From JACKOB01 sp024234575 (GTDB lineage Bacteria; Pseudomonadota; Gammaproteobacteria; Pseudomonadales; Oleiphilaceae), in assembly GCA_051208035.1 (NCBI GenBank), contig JBPJFZ010000008.1, forward strand, positions 186,001 to 250,000: a DNA stretch of 64,000 nucleotides. Direction: 5' to 3'. Shown piece after piece: positions 53,431 to 61,971 of the stretch; within the stretch, counting starts at the first letter, position 1, and every line of letters starts with the position of its first letter. The translations under genes were made by a program, and so were the position numbers. The notes below the pieces were generated by a model. That model did no database searches. It saw nothing but the letters and a program-made list of their open reading frames with translations, and was not told the origin of the DNA.

Positions 53431-54213
53431 GTGAGATCTAAGATGCAACAGAGAAAAACGAGAAGAATTTTTGCTACCACCTTTAGCTTCTCTTTTGTCG
53501 TAGCATTGTGTTTCCTTGCCGATTCGGCTTTAGCCGAAATCCCCACCAAACTCACCTGCGCGAGCACGGCCTTTGAGCCCTATGTGATCGAAAAGGATCA
53601 GCGCATATATGGCGTTGATGTCGAAGTGGTTCAGGCGGTGGGTAAGCGTATGGGAATTGACATCGAATTTGTGATGATTCCCTGGAAGCGTCTTGAGCAG
53701 GAAGTAAAATTTGGCAATGCCACCTGCGTGGCAGCCTATTTCAGAACGCCGGAGCGGGAAGAGTACATGGATTTTTCCAATGTTCCTCTGCACATTACTG
53801 CCTACACTTTGTTTACACATCGGGAGAAGTACCCCGCTATGACTTTTGCAGACATTAAAGGCTGGTCGGTTGGTGTTAACCGTGGTTTTAAAACGACAAC
53901 TGATTTCGAAGCGGCCGTTTACGAAAAACGAATATTACAGGTTGAGCTTAATTCAACAGACCAAGGCTTTGACATGCTGGACCTGAATCGATTGGATGCC
54001 GTGCTGACCAATTTGCATGTCGGTCAATATCTTACACGGGTGAAGTTTCCTGGTAAGTTTGTGCCATTGCAGCCTAGTTTAAGTTCGACCCCTGCCTATT
54101 TCGTATTTTCCAAGAAAGCAAACTTAAGTCATCTGATCCCGGTTTTTGATGAGTATTTAATGCAAGTGATGATAGATGGTACCTATAAGCAAATATTTGA
54201 TAATTATAATTAA
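53431..54213 (+). CDS. Periplasmic solute-binding protein (SBP_bac_3), copy C
   Basis: A 260-aa family-3 binding protein: signal peptide (FSFSFVVALCFLADSALA), lobe 1 (LTCASTAFEPYVIEKD; GVDVEVVQAVGKRMGIDIEFVMIPWKRLEQEV), lobe 2 (GWSVGVNRGFKTTTDFE). It is not closely like copies A or B in sequence but belongs to the same fold, and again has no permease or ATPase genes beside it. GTG 53431 gives the longest frame; ATG 53443 is equally likely. Confidence 0.85.
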   Translation: MRSKMQQRKTRRIFATTFSFSFVVALCFLADSALAEIPTKLTCASTAFEPYVIEKDQRIYGVDVEVVQAVGKRMGIDIEFVMIPWKRLEQEVKFGNATCVAAYFRTPEREEYMDFSNVPLHITAYTLFTHREKYPAMTFADIKGWSVGVNRGFKTTTDFEAAVYEKRILQVELNSTDQGFDMLDLNRLDAVLTNLHVGQYLTRVKFPGKFVPLQPSLSSTPAYFVFSKKANLSHLIPVFDEYLMQVMIDGTYKQIFDNYN

Positions 54214-54285
54214 ATGACAGCTAGCGAGTTACCCCGTTGAAGAAAGTCTGTGAAGTTTTGTTAGTTGTAGGCCTGCAAATGGCAG

Positions 54286-55092
54286 TCATTGGCTGACCTC
54301 TTGCAGATTTTTAATCCAGTCGTTAACGCGCTTACGGGCATGCTTTTTTTGCGCTTCCGACAGGGTAGGCAGCAAGGCATCCATCATGCTTTTAACATTG
54401 GCATAATTTGTATCGTAGAGCTGTTGGTAAGGTTTGCTCCAGAGCACTTCCGGGCTTTGTAACCAGTGCCTGAGCTGATCAATGTCTTTTGCTAACGCAG
54501 TTTCGATGAGTTTTTCGGTCCACTGCTGATTATTATCGAGCCTGATTTGCTGTTCGTTTGGCTGTAGCATTGACCAGCGCGATGCGATGACGACTTGCGC
54601 ATCTGTTAGATCACCAAACCAGTCTTCCAGGCGGTCTATGCGAAACGCAATTTTAGTTTCGTTAGATTCTGCATAGGCAAACCAATCGGTTTGTTTCTCT
54701 TTAATATATTGCCGGTATTGTTTGGCGTTATTCGGCGAGAATGATTCTGCTAGGGTAGTCAGCAATGGCATGGCGGCATTGACCGCCTCTTTTCCCAATG
54801 CCAAAGAGGCAGACTCCATATGGTCTATGGCTTGCGGTAGCTGGTTGGCATCCCATAGTGTAACAACCTGATTCAGCTCGGTGATCAGCTTTGGAAATCC
54901 TTCTACCCGCAACCAGTTTTGTAATTCTTTAGCCTTCGGTTCGAGGGCTTTCTCTTGTTCGTCGTTGAGATCAAACATGCGATCCAGTTGCCAGAGCGTC
55001 AGCCAATCCAGTCGCTCGAACACAAAGCCAAATGTGCTGCAGCCTGTGAGGGAAAGGCATAATAGAAAAACCAGTAGATTGCGTAATAGCAT
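54286..55092 (-). CDS. DUF6279 lipoprotein
   Basis: A 268-aa lipoprotein with lipobox LTGC (Cys18). The mature part is all helical and begins RLDWLTLWQLDRMFDLNDEQEKAL, the hallmark of DUF6279, then long helices with conserved Trp and Arg. GAGGG lies before the ATG. Function unknown; probably on the inner face of the outer membrane. Confidence 0.85.
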   Translation of the reverse strand: MLLRNLLVFLLCLSLTGCSTFGFVFERLDWLTLWQLDRMFDLNDEQEKALEPKAKELQNWLRVEGFPKLITELNQVVTLWDANQLPQAIDHMESASLALGKEAVNAAMPLLTTLAESFSPNNAKQYRQYIKEKQTDWFAYAESNETKIAFRIDRLEDWFGDLTDAQVVIASRWSMLQPNEQQIRLDNNQQWTEKLIETALAKDIDQLRHWLQSPEVLWSKPYQQLYDTNYANVKSMMDALLPTLSEAQKKHARKRVNDWIKNLQEVSQ

Positions 55093-55176
55093 GGTTTGGC
55101 CCTCTTATATTTGCACCGAAGTGCTTCTTAATTTGCCGAGAAAGGTGACCTCTGCTTTCTCGTTTGTTTTAATAGG

Positions 55177-56475
55177 ATGCCCTATTTTTTAAAAAAGGAC
55201 AGTTTTTTGGCTATTCGTTTGGTTGCTTCGCTCTTTGCGTTGTTTTTAAGTGTGGCATTTTTGATTGTTGGCAATAGTTTTCTAATTACTCTGCTCGGTG
55301 TGAGATTAAGTCTGGATGCATCAGATCCGCGTATTATCGGCGGCATCATGGTGTGTTATTCGATAGGGTTTGTGCTGGGTACGCTTTACGCTGACAAAAT
55401 TGTGCAACGGGCCGGGCACATCAGAGGCTTTGCGGTGTTTTGCGCTGTATTGGCTATTGCAACACTATGCTATCCGATGAGCTCCGAAATAGTGGTGTGG
55501 GCACTGTTGCGGGCCATTGGTGGGTTCGCTATGGCGGGCTTGTTGATTGTTACCGAGAGCTGGTTCAGTGCTATTGCCACCAATGAAAACCGCGCTTCTA
55601 TTTTCAGCCTTTACCAGATCTGTTTTTATCTGGCGACCTCGATCGGTCAGTTACTGGTGATGATTGGCGACCCTCAGAATTTCGTATTGTTTAGTCTGGC
55701 GGCGGTTTTATTAATTGCGGCACTAATTCCACTTGGAATAACAAGAATGCAAGCGCCTGCGATTGAACATGTAGAAAGGCTATCGCTGAAAAAAGTGTTT
55801 CAGGTGTCCCCATTAGGGTTGCTGGCGACTTTTGTCTCGGGGGTATTGATCAGTGCTTTTTACGGAGTAGGGCCGCTGTTCGCAACCATGGTAGGCTTTT
55901 CGGTCGACCAGATGGCGTGGTTTATGGCCATTTCTATCTTTGCTGCAATGGTCTTTGCCTGGCCCATCGGCTGGCTTTGTGACCACATTGATCGCGCCCA
56001 TATGATGTTATATGTCTGTTTGGGGGCTGGCGTATTCAGCGGCTTATTATGCTTGCCGATTTTACCAGTACAGTTCATCACCCTGACGAACGCGGGTTTT
56101 ATGGCACTGGTTGCGGCGATTTACCCGATTGGGGTTGCACTAACCACTGACCGGCTGCAAAGTCACCAGCTGGTATCGGCATCGGCAACTTTGTTGCTAA
56201 GTTTTGGTATCGGCAGTTGTATTGGTCCGGTAATCAGCTCGACACTTATCGAGTTGGTGGGGGCGGGCGGCATGTATCTGGGTAATACCTTGTTGCTGTT
56301 TATGCTGGCTGGTTACACCCACTACCGTGTGGGTCGCGGGCACATGATAGATGTGGCGCAGCAAGAGCCATTTGTGCCGTTGAACCCTGGCGTCACCCCG
56401 ATAATCAGTGAGTTAAACCCACTAAACGAAGGCTTTGAAGAAACACCGCTGGAAGAAGTTCAGGTGACCCGCTAA
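55177..56475 (+). CDS. MFS transporter
   Basis: A 432-aa inner-membrane protein with twelve helices. Typical MFS signs: the helix 2-3 loop (LYADKIVQRAGH), GFAMAGLLIVTESWFSAI in the N-half, and the central loop of about 30 residues (~190-215). The sequence VTESWFSAIATNENRASIFSLYQ resembles the YcaD/sugar-phosphate-like group of MFS proteins. Substrate not predictable. It ends in a soluble acidic tail of ~40 residues. Confidence 0.88.
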   Translation: MPYFLKKDSFLAIRLVASLFALFLSVAFLIVGNSFLITLLGVRLSLDASDPRIIGGIMVCYSIGFVLGTLYADKIVQRAGHIRGFAVFCAVLAIATLCYPMSSEIVVWALLRAIGGFAMAGLLIVTESWFSAIATNENRASIFSLYQICFYLATSIGQLLVMIGDPQNFVLFSLAAVLLIAALIPLGITRMQAPAIEHVERLSLKKVFQVSPLGLLATFVSGVLISAFYGVGPLFATMVGFSVDQMAWFMAISIFAAMVFAWPIGWLCDHIDRAHMMLYVCLGAGVFSGLLCLPILPVQFITLTNAGFMALVAAIYPIGVALTTDRLQSHQLVSASATLLLSFGIGSCIGPVISSTLIELVGAGGMYLGNTLLLFMLAGYTHYRVGRGHMIDVAQQEPFVPLNPGVTPIISELNPLNEGFEETPLEEVQVTR

Positions 56476-56502
56476 ACGTCTTTAGGCAAGGCCGGCCTTA
56501 AA

Positions 56503-56946
56503 CTATTCTTCGGTGTGGTTTTGCCGTGGTAGTTTATGGATGAGCCAGTAGCCGATACTCATTGATAACACCATGGCTGCAATGGCCAGCACATACTCGG
56601 CACTGACTTTTTCTATATCGAGAATAATTACCTTTCGGGCAATGGCCATAAGCGCAGTCGCCATGACGATTTTAACGTGGATAACGTCATCCCTCAGGTA
56701 GACGGTAATGTTGATAAAAATTTCAATGGCAATCAGCACCGCCATAAACGCACCAAAGGTGGCGAGCATATCGGAAATGGTGAGGATGAATGATGGGGGG
56801 GTCATTAGCTTTTGATAGAGTGTCCAGCCAACATCAATGACCCCCATAATAATCACCACAACCATCAGAATGGCAAGCGCCCTTACTGACCAGTGTATGT
56901 ACTTTTGCAGGTGCGAAATCAGCACATCGCTATCATCTGTTTTCAT
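56503..56946 (-). CDS. PsiE-family membrane protein
   Basis: A 147-aa protein with four membrane helices and conserved polar parts (VDVGWTLYQKL; LIAIEIFINITVYLRDD; ALMAIARKVIILD) of the phosphate-starvation-inducible PsiE/YhaI-like family. Function unknown in general. It converges with the MFS gene. Confidence 0.85.
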   Translation of the reverse strand: MKTDDSDVLISHLQKYIHWSVRALAILMVVVIIMGVIDVGWTLYQKLMTPPSFILTISDMLATFGAFMAVLIAIEIFINITVYLRDDVIHVKIVMATALMAIARKVIILDIEKVSAEYVLAIAAMVLSMSIGYWLIHKLPRQNHTEE

Positions 56947-57024
56947 CTTCTGTCCCGTATTAGAAATACTAAGCCGTAAACCTCATGCTTGGCTGATATT
57001 AGCACAAGGCGGAAACGATAAATC

Positions 57025-57900
57025 TTAATTAGCTGTAAAAAAGGCCGAGGCCAGTGACAGGCGCTTGCCTGTGGCTCTTTTCTCGGTGTCGGGCAGTATA
57101 TCAAGACTTGGCCATAAGCCTGTGGCCAGTGCTTGTTGGTACGGCGTGTTTAACCCAGCTTGCTGCATCGCTAACTGGCTGGCCTTAACAGGGTAAACTA
57201 AGCGGTGCCATTCGATTAAAATGCCACCTTCTTTTTCGGATAGCTGCAGAAACCAGCCATCTGCAGTGCCGTCGTTAGCGGGCATACCAATAACGCCGGC
57301 ATTCAGCCAGAGTTTAGCATCGATTCTCACGCCAAACGGAATACCACAGTGGCCGCCGATGATGGCATCAATTTTTGTATGGCCTGCCTGTGCTGCCAAA
57401 GTTTGCGTACCCTTAAACTGGGCTCGCTTTTCATCAACGCTGGTTGATGCGAACACAAATTGGTTTATTTTATCTACACCACCATGTATGCATAAAAAAG
57501 TTTTACCGGCGAAAGTAAACAGAATTTGCCGGGGTAGTGCTTTCATCCATTGACGGCTGGCATCGCTGATTTGACGCGTAGCGTAGTTATACCAACCCAC
57601 AGACAGCAGCGAACAGGTGCTGCCTTCGTCAAATCCACAACCGCAGTCGTCTGCCTCGTCACCAAGGGATTCCTCACAATTGCCCATCACCACGGGAATG
57701 CCCCAGTTGCGTATAAATTGCGTGGTGGCTTCTGCATCGGCACAGTAGGCGACAACATCGCCGGTACACATCACATGAGTGTTGGCTACCCCGCGTTGTT
57801 GCACCTGCTGGTACATCGCCTCGGTGGCAGCCAGATTGCTATAAGGCCCACCAAAAATGATTACCGAGCCGCTAAGCGTGCCTAAATTGACCGTGCTCAT
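57025..57900 (-). CDS. Metallophosphoesterase-like protein with altered motif I
   Basis: About 291 aa from the ATG at 57898-57900, which overlaps the stop of the symporter gene (TGATG); the longer frame up to 58179 lies inside the symporter gene and is rejected. The calcineurin-like fold is visible (MCTGDVVAYC; VVMGNCEES; FLCIHGGVD; IIGGHCGIPF; LNAGVIGMP). Motif I, normally DxH, reads GGPYSN, and GNHE is GNCE. Metal binding is thus changed and activity doubtful or specialised. An unusual Cys-rich segment DDCGCGF follows motif III. Confidence 0.8.
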   Translation of the reverse strand: MSTVNLGTLSGSVIIFGGPYSNLAATEAMYQQVQQRGVANTHVMCTGDVVAYCADAEATTQFIRNWGIPVVMGNCEESLGDEADDCGCGFDEGSTCSLLSVGWYNYATRQISDASRQWMKALPRQILFTFAGKTFLCIHGGVDKINQFVFASTSVDEKRAQFKGTQTLAAQAGHTKIDAIIGGHCGIPFGVRIDAKLWLNAGVIGMPANDGTADGWFLQLSEKEGGILIEWHRLVYPVKASQLAMQQAGLNTPYQQALATGLWPSLDILPDTEKRATGKRLSLASAFFTAN

Positions 57901-59324
57901 CAGGCCGCTGAGCCTCTGTCGTCTATTGAAGCAGCGTGATTGTTGGGGGGGATTGCGCTGGTTGAGGTTTTTGGATGCAATTGACCACCAATGAAAAACA
58001 GGGCAATTCCACCTAACAATACCGTTGCCGATATCCACAGTAGTTTGGTGTATTTGTGGGCATCGCCCAGCCACTGGCTGTGTCCGGAAGATTCGGTAAA
58101 GTAAAGTACCGCACCGGCCATGGCCAACAGGAATGAGCCAAGATAACTCCAGACCGGAATATTGTCCCGACCGGCCCATAGAGAAAAGAACACCACTGGG
58201 GCCAGGTACATAGAAGCGGTACCGCTCACCGCCACGGCGCTGAACAGGTCTTTGTTGCCAAAAAACACCATCGCCAGCCCTAACAGCATAAACAGCACCA
58301 TCACCGCCCGACCATTGCGAATCGTGGGTGCGACAACCTTCATATCGACAGCAACTAATTTGGCAGAGCTGGACAGGGTACTGTCTAACGTCGACATGGC
58401 CGAAATAACCAAGGCGGCATTAAACAAAAACATAGGCAGCTCACCCAGCAGACGCTCGAGCACTGCATTCATCGTGTCACCGGCCTGGGCATAAGCCCCG
58501 GCAACAACACCCAAGGAACCAAAGACGATGATGCAGGCGATGCTAATCCAGCCCGCGTGCAGAAAACTGCGGCGGGTGGTATCGCGATCGGCCAGAAAGC
58601 CACGATCCATCATCACCGGATCATGCATGGGGTAACTCCACACTTGCAGCAAAGCCACGATCAGTAAAACAGGGCCGGGTTCGGAGATCACAAACGGTTT
58701 GCCAAAAAGCGCATCGATATTCACGTGCCCGGTGAGCAGCGTCAGGGCGACCAGTGCAATCAGTACCGCGACAAAAACCACCATCTGAAATACATCGGTA
58801 CGCAGTGATGCATGTAAACCGCCCAGCATTGAGTAGGCAAGGGTGATGCCTGCAAACGCCATCACCGCCAACGCATAAGCCGAGGTGCCTTCACTGCCAA
58901 AAAGAATGCCGATAACCAGAATGTTGGCAAATACTTCGCTGATAAGGCGCAAGCCAATAACCACGTTGTAGCAGCTGGTGCCCGTGCCGCCAAAGCGGGC
59001 GCGCAGGAAGTCCTGCACGCTGTCAAAGCCATGCTTAAAGCGTAAAGAATCAATAATTAAGCCGCCGGTTAGAAATGACAGGTAGTAGGCGGCGTAGGCT
59101 AAAGTGCCCCAGATGCCGTAGTAGTATCCCAGGATGGCAGCGTTCAGTAATGAGCGGGCAAATATCCAGGTGGTGACCTGGCTCAGAATCAGCGTTAGTA
59201 ATCCCGGTTGCGCACCAGAGGGAGATTCACCTTTGTAAAAGCCCGCCTCAGCGTGGGCTTTAGGTGATAGCATTACAGAAACCAGGGCGACCAAAGCAAC
59301 TGTAGCTGGCAGGGCGTAGCTCAT
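57900..59324 (-). CDS. SSS-family sodium/solute symporter
   Basis: About 474 aa from the ATG at 59324, chosen for GGAGAG six bases upstream; the frame starts at 59366. Twelve or more helices; family signs are TTWIFARSLLNAAILGYYYG and STLDSTLSSSAKLVAVD (the sodium-site region of the SSS fold). The N-terminal helix looks like a signal (LVALVSVMLSPKAHAEAGF). Coupled to the phosphoesterase by overlap. The neighbouring guanine deaminase gene makes a purine or nitrogen compound a possible substrate, but this is weak. Confidence 0.88.
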   Translation of the reverse strand: MSYALPATVALVALVSVMLSPKAHAEAGFYKGESPSGAQPGLLTLILSQVTTWIFARSLLNAAILGYYYGIWGTLAYAAYYLSFLTGGLIIDSLRFKHGFDSVQDFLRARFGGTGTSCYNVVIGLRLISEVFANILVIGILFGSEGTSAYALAVMAFAGITLAYSMLGGLHASLRTDVFQMVVFVAVLIALVALTLLTGHVNIDALFGKPFVISEPGPVLLIVALLQVWSYPMHDPVMMDRGFLADRDTTRRSFLHAGWISIACIIVFGSLGVVAGAYAQAGDTMNAVLERLLGELPMFLFNAALVISAMSTLDSTLSSSAKLVAVDMKVVAPTIRNGRAVMVLFMLLGLAMVFFGNKDLFSAVAVSGTASMYLAPVVFFSLWAGRDNIPVWSYLGSFLLAMAGAVLYFTESSGHSQWLGDAHKYTKLLWISATVLLGGIALFFIGGQLHPKTSTSAIPPNNHAASIDDRGSAA

Positions 59325-59489
59325 CTTGAACTCTCCAAAAATTGAAAGGAATAAAACATTGGTCATAGACCATAGGAGGGCCGATTAGTTCGGCCAGCTA
59401 CCTCGTTTAGATAAAGTTTAGCTAATGATTACATCGGTAGCAGCGATAAAGGTTGTCCATCGGCGATAGGTAAATGAATTCCCTTTAAA

Positions 59490-59606
59490 TCAATGCTGCC
59501 AGCGTTTAAGCACTGCCAATTGCTGCGCAAATGCCGGGTCGGAGTGCCGCCTTAACGCCTGATAACGAACAATGCTTGCTTCAATTTTTTCGATATCGCT
59601 TTGCAT
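59490..59606 (-). pseudogene. 38-aa remnant resembling the start of an FFLEELY-type protein
   Basis: A short frame starting at an ATG just downstream of the guaD gene: RYQALRRHSDPAFAQQL then LKRWQH and a stop. From memory this matches the first helices of FFLEELY/DUF8198 proteins, which continue for 200 residues with a RYRPAARFFLEELYG motif. Nothing more of that domain follows, so this may be a remnant, or a chance likeness. Confidence 0.3.
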
Positions 59607-59693
59607 AAGCCTTTAGATCTCCGCTCAATTAAATACACCTGTGCCAGAATAGAGTCCAAGCCAAATAAAAACCATAACTCGTTACGCCAGTTT

Positions 59694-61016
59694 CTAACTA
59701 TTTCGGCGATATAAACATTTGCCCGCAATATAAGTAGCCTGCACGGCGCGATCATCACCCAGCGTCATTTGAAGGAACAATGCCTCAGCAAAGCTGTCAC
59801 AGAATTGCATGCGGTAGCTGATGATCGGTGTTGATTTCATATCGAGCACCACCAGATCCGCCTCCATCCCCGGCGCAATACTGCCAACTTTATCTTGCAG
59901 GTAAAGCGCTTCGGCCGAGCCCCTCGTGGCCAGATAAAAAGCCAGCTCCGCAGACAACGGATTACCGGTCAGCTGTGCAACTTTGTAAGTTTCGTTCAGT
60001 GTCTGCAGCATCGAAAACGAGGTACCGGCACCAATATCGGTACCTAACCCCACCTTAACTGGGCGCGTCGCCTGCTTTGCATTGGCCAGGTTGAATAGCC
60101 CGCTACCCAAAAACTGATTGGAGGTTGGGCAATGGGCAATGGAGGTGCTCGTGTCGTGACAGCGCTGCAGTTCTTCTTCCGTCAGCCAAACACCGTGTCC
60201 GTAAATGGCCCTTGAGCCTAGCAGCTGGTGTTGATCATAAACATCAAGATACCCAGTGCTGTTAGGGTAGAGCGATTTTACCCAATCTATCTCTGCTTTG
60301 TTTTCAGAGAGGTGAGATTGCAGATAGGTGCCAGGGTTTTGTTGCCATAACGCTGCCGCCATCACCATTTGCTCGGGTGAACTCGTTGGCGCAAAGCGAG
60401 GGGTCACGCTGTAGAGCTGTCGCCCATGATTGTGCCAGCGATCAATCAGACGCTGCGAATCGTCAAAGCTTTGTTGTGGGGTATCGGTAAGTGCGGCTGG
60501 CGCGTTGCGATCCATCATCACTTTGCCAGCGATCATGCGCATATTCAGCGCATCGGCTTCCTCGAAAAAAGCATCCACCGACTGCGGGTGCAGGGTGCAA
60601 TATACCGATGCCGTGGTGGTGCCAGCGCGCAGACATTCTTGCAAAAAAACTTTGGCAACGGCCTTAGCATGGGATTTATCGGCAAATTGTTGCTCAGCCG
60701 CAAAGGCGTATTTATGCAGCCAGTCGATCAGTTGCTCGCCATAAGACCCGATAATTTGCGTTTGTGGATAATGCACGTGGGTGTCGATAAAGCCAGGTAT
60801 AATCAGCGCGTCTTTACCATAATCTTTCACCACAAGGTCAACAGGCAGGTTTTTTGCGACAGTGTCGGCCGGTCCAAAGTGCGTTATAGCACCCTGATGC
60901 ATGGCGATAATCGCATCCGGCTCGTAAACCAGTGTGTCTTTAACGCCTTTTACAAATGCATCACCGGTAAAAGTAAGTACCGGCCCTCGGATGGCGGTGA
61001 TTTCCTGCTTCGACAT
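59694..61016 (-). CDS. guaD: Guanine deaminase
   Basis: About 440 aa from the ATG at 61016 (AAGTGGGG upstream; GTG 61025 is possible). Amidohydrolase fold with the metal motif HVHYPQ, the family sign PGFIDTHVHYPQTQIIGSYG, then GTTTASVYCT, LQSHLSENKAEI (metal His), YGHGVWL, SIAHCPTSNQFLGSGLF and GLGTDIGAG (metal Asp). It turns guanine into xanthine. It is followed by the FFLEELY-like remnant and then the symporter gene, all on one strand. Confidence 0.93.
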   Translation of the reverse strand: MSKQEITAIRGPVLTFTGDAFVKGVKDTLVYEPDAIIAMHQGAITHFGPADTVAKNLPVDLVVKDYGKDALIIPGFIDTHVHYPQTQIIGSYGEQLIDWLHKYAFAAEQQFADKSHAKAVAKVFLQECLRAGTTTASVYCTLHPQSVDAFFEEADALNMRMIAGKVMMDRNAPAALTDTPQQSFDDSQRLIDRWHNHGRQLYSVTPRFAPTSSPEQMVMAAALWQQNPGTYLQSHLSENKAEIDWVKSLYPNSTGYLDVYDQHQLLGSRAIYGHGVWLTEEELQRCHDTSTSIAHCPTSNQFLGSGLFNLANAKQATRPVKVGLGTDIGAGTSFSMLQTLNETYKVAQLTGNPLSAELAFYLATRGSAEALYLQDKVGSIAPGMEADLVVLDMKSTPIISYRMQFCDSFAEALFLQMTLGDDRAVQATYIAGKCLYRRNS

Positions 61017-61327
61017 AAACCCCACTTCGCGTTAATTTCACAAAGGCACAGTATCCACTTTTTCAGCTTAGTCTCTACCATCATTTTTGCTTATTCCAAC
61101 GAGCATCCTGGTTGCCCTATAGAAAAATTAGTAACGAGGCATGAAGCACCAGCTTATCGGAGGGGGCAGACAAGGTATCATCAAGATCTGTTGCTGTCTT
61201 ATTATCGAACGCCAAGCTTACCGGTGGAATAATTTGGCGCGGACTTTTGCGTTTCTTTGCAAAAGCCGTGACAGATTATGGAATCCGGTAGAGCGCCTTG
61301 TTAGCAGTTTTATTTGGTGCATGCACA
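61017..61327. other. Intergenic stretch between guaD and the toxin gene
   Basis: About 300 bases. CTTTTGC (61244-61250) pairs with GCAAAAG (61259-61265), extended by CGG/CCG past one unpaired A. No T-run follows on either strand, so it is not a clear terminator. No gene is supported. Confidence 0.35.
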
Positions 61328-61591
61328 TTAGTAATGATACCTGCACGATATTATGGTTAGCGTTTTATCATCAACGGCATAAACTAAACGATTGGTGTCA
61401 TCAATTCGGCGCGACCAGAAACCTGACAGATTTTCTTTAAGATGCTCAGGCTTGCCAATACCTTCAAATGGTGAACGCTTAGTGTCACTGATTAATTTGT
61501 TTATACGCTTTAAAGTCTTTTTGTCCTGGCCTTGCCAGTAAACGTAATCATTCCAAGCTTCATCAGTCCAACAAAGTAGCCGACTACTCAT
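61328..61591 (-). CDS. yoeB: YoeB-family mRNA endonuclease toxin
   Basis: An 87-aa RelE-superfamily toxin close to E. coli YoeB: KTLKRINKLISDTKRSPFEGIGKPEHLK, LSGFWSRRID with the catalytic Arg, NRLVYAV, and the C-terminal RYHY with the catalytic His. The acid-base Glu lies in KPEHL. It binds ribosomes and cuts mRNA at the A site. It overlaps its antitoxin gene by eight bases. All key residues are present, so it should be active. Confidence 0.95.
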   Translation of the reverse strand: MSSRLLCWTDEAWNDYVYWQGQDKKTLKRINKLISDTKRSPFEGIGKPEHLKENLSGFWSRRIDDTNRLVYAVDDKTLTIISCRYHY

Positions 61592-61838
61592 CGACTATAT
61601 CTCTTTGCGTAGTTTTACCACTTTTATATTGAGCTATTGATTTGTTTAAATGTTCTGCATTTGCAGGAGACTTTAATAAATGAACTGTTTCCATCAAACT
61701 ATTGTAATAATCTAATGACATCACTACCGCATCTTCTGAATCTCGACGCGTTATAATAGTGGTGTCTGCATCATTAACGACAGAGTCTAAAACAGCTTTT
61801 AATCCATTTCTTGCTTCAGTAAAAGATACAACTCTCAT
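61584..61838 (-). CDS. yefM: YefM-family antitoxin
   Basis: An 84-aa Phd/YefM protein: MRVVSFTEARNGLKAVLDSV is the DNA-binding start, RRDSEDAVVMSLDYYNSL the conserved middle, and the flexible C-terminus wraps the toxin. AGGTGG precedes the ATG at 61838. It neutralises YoeB and represses the operon by binding palindromes upstream. Confidence 0.94.
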   Translation of the reverse strand: MRVVSFTEARNGLKAVLDSVVNDADTTIITRRDSEDAVVMSLDYYNSLMETVHLLKSPANAEHLNKSIAQYKSGKTTQRDIVDE

Positions 61839-61844
61839 ATGCCA

Positions 61845-61912
61845 CCTACATGTACAATTTATTGAACAACTATAACTCAGTTATTTTATATGCACAATAT
61901 ATGGTACATGTG
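61845..61912 (-). promoter_or_regulatory. yefM-yoeB promoter/operator region
   Basis: TACATGTA (palindrome) with TGTACA at 61851-61856 lies just before the yefM start, and a second GTACATGT stands near 61904-61911. In E. coli, YefM binds palindromes with the core TGTACA at this place. Between them is the perfect 13-base palindrome ATAACTCAGTTAT (61872-61884). The region is AT-rich and must hold the promoter. Confidence 0.6.
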
Positions 61913-61971
61913 TTTTTGCTGCTAACAGAGAGATAGCTGGCCTATGTGGGCCAGCCATCGTTATCGTAATT

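Noticed and set aside
57901..58179. N-terminal extension of the metallophosphoesterase frame
   Set aside because: It lies wholly inside the symporter gene in another frame, has no family likeness, and the ATG at 57900 gives the natural TGATG coupling.
59552..59758. 68-aa minus-strand frame at the guaD end
   Set aside because: It overlaps the guaD 3' end in another frame and the 38-aa frame; no ribosome site.
61244..61265. Rho-independent terminator
   Set aside because: The hairpin is good but no T-run follows on either strand.
61141..61440. 99-aa plus-strand frame between guaD and yoeB
   Set aside because: Its second half is antisense to yoeB, and composition (many Cys and Trp) is not coding-like.
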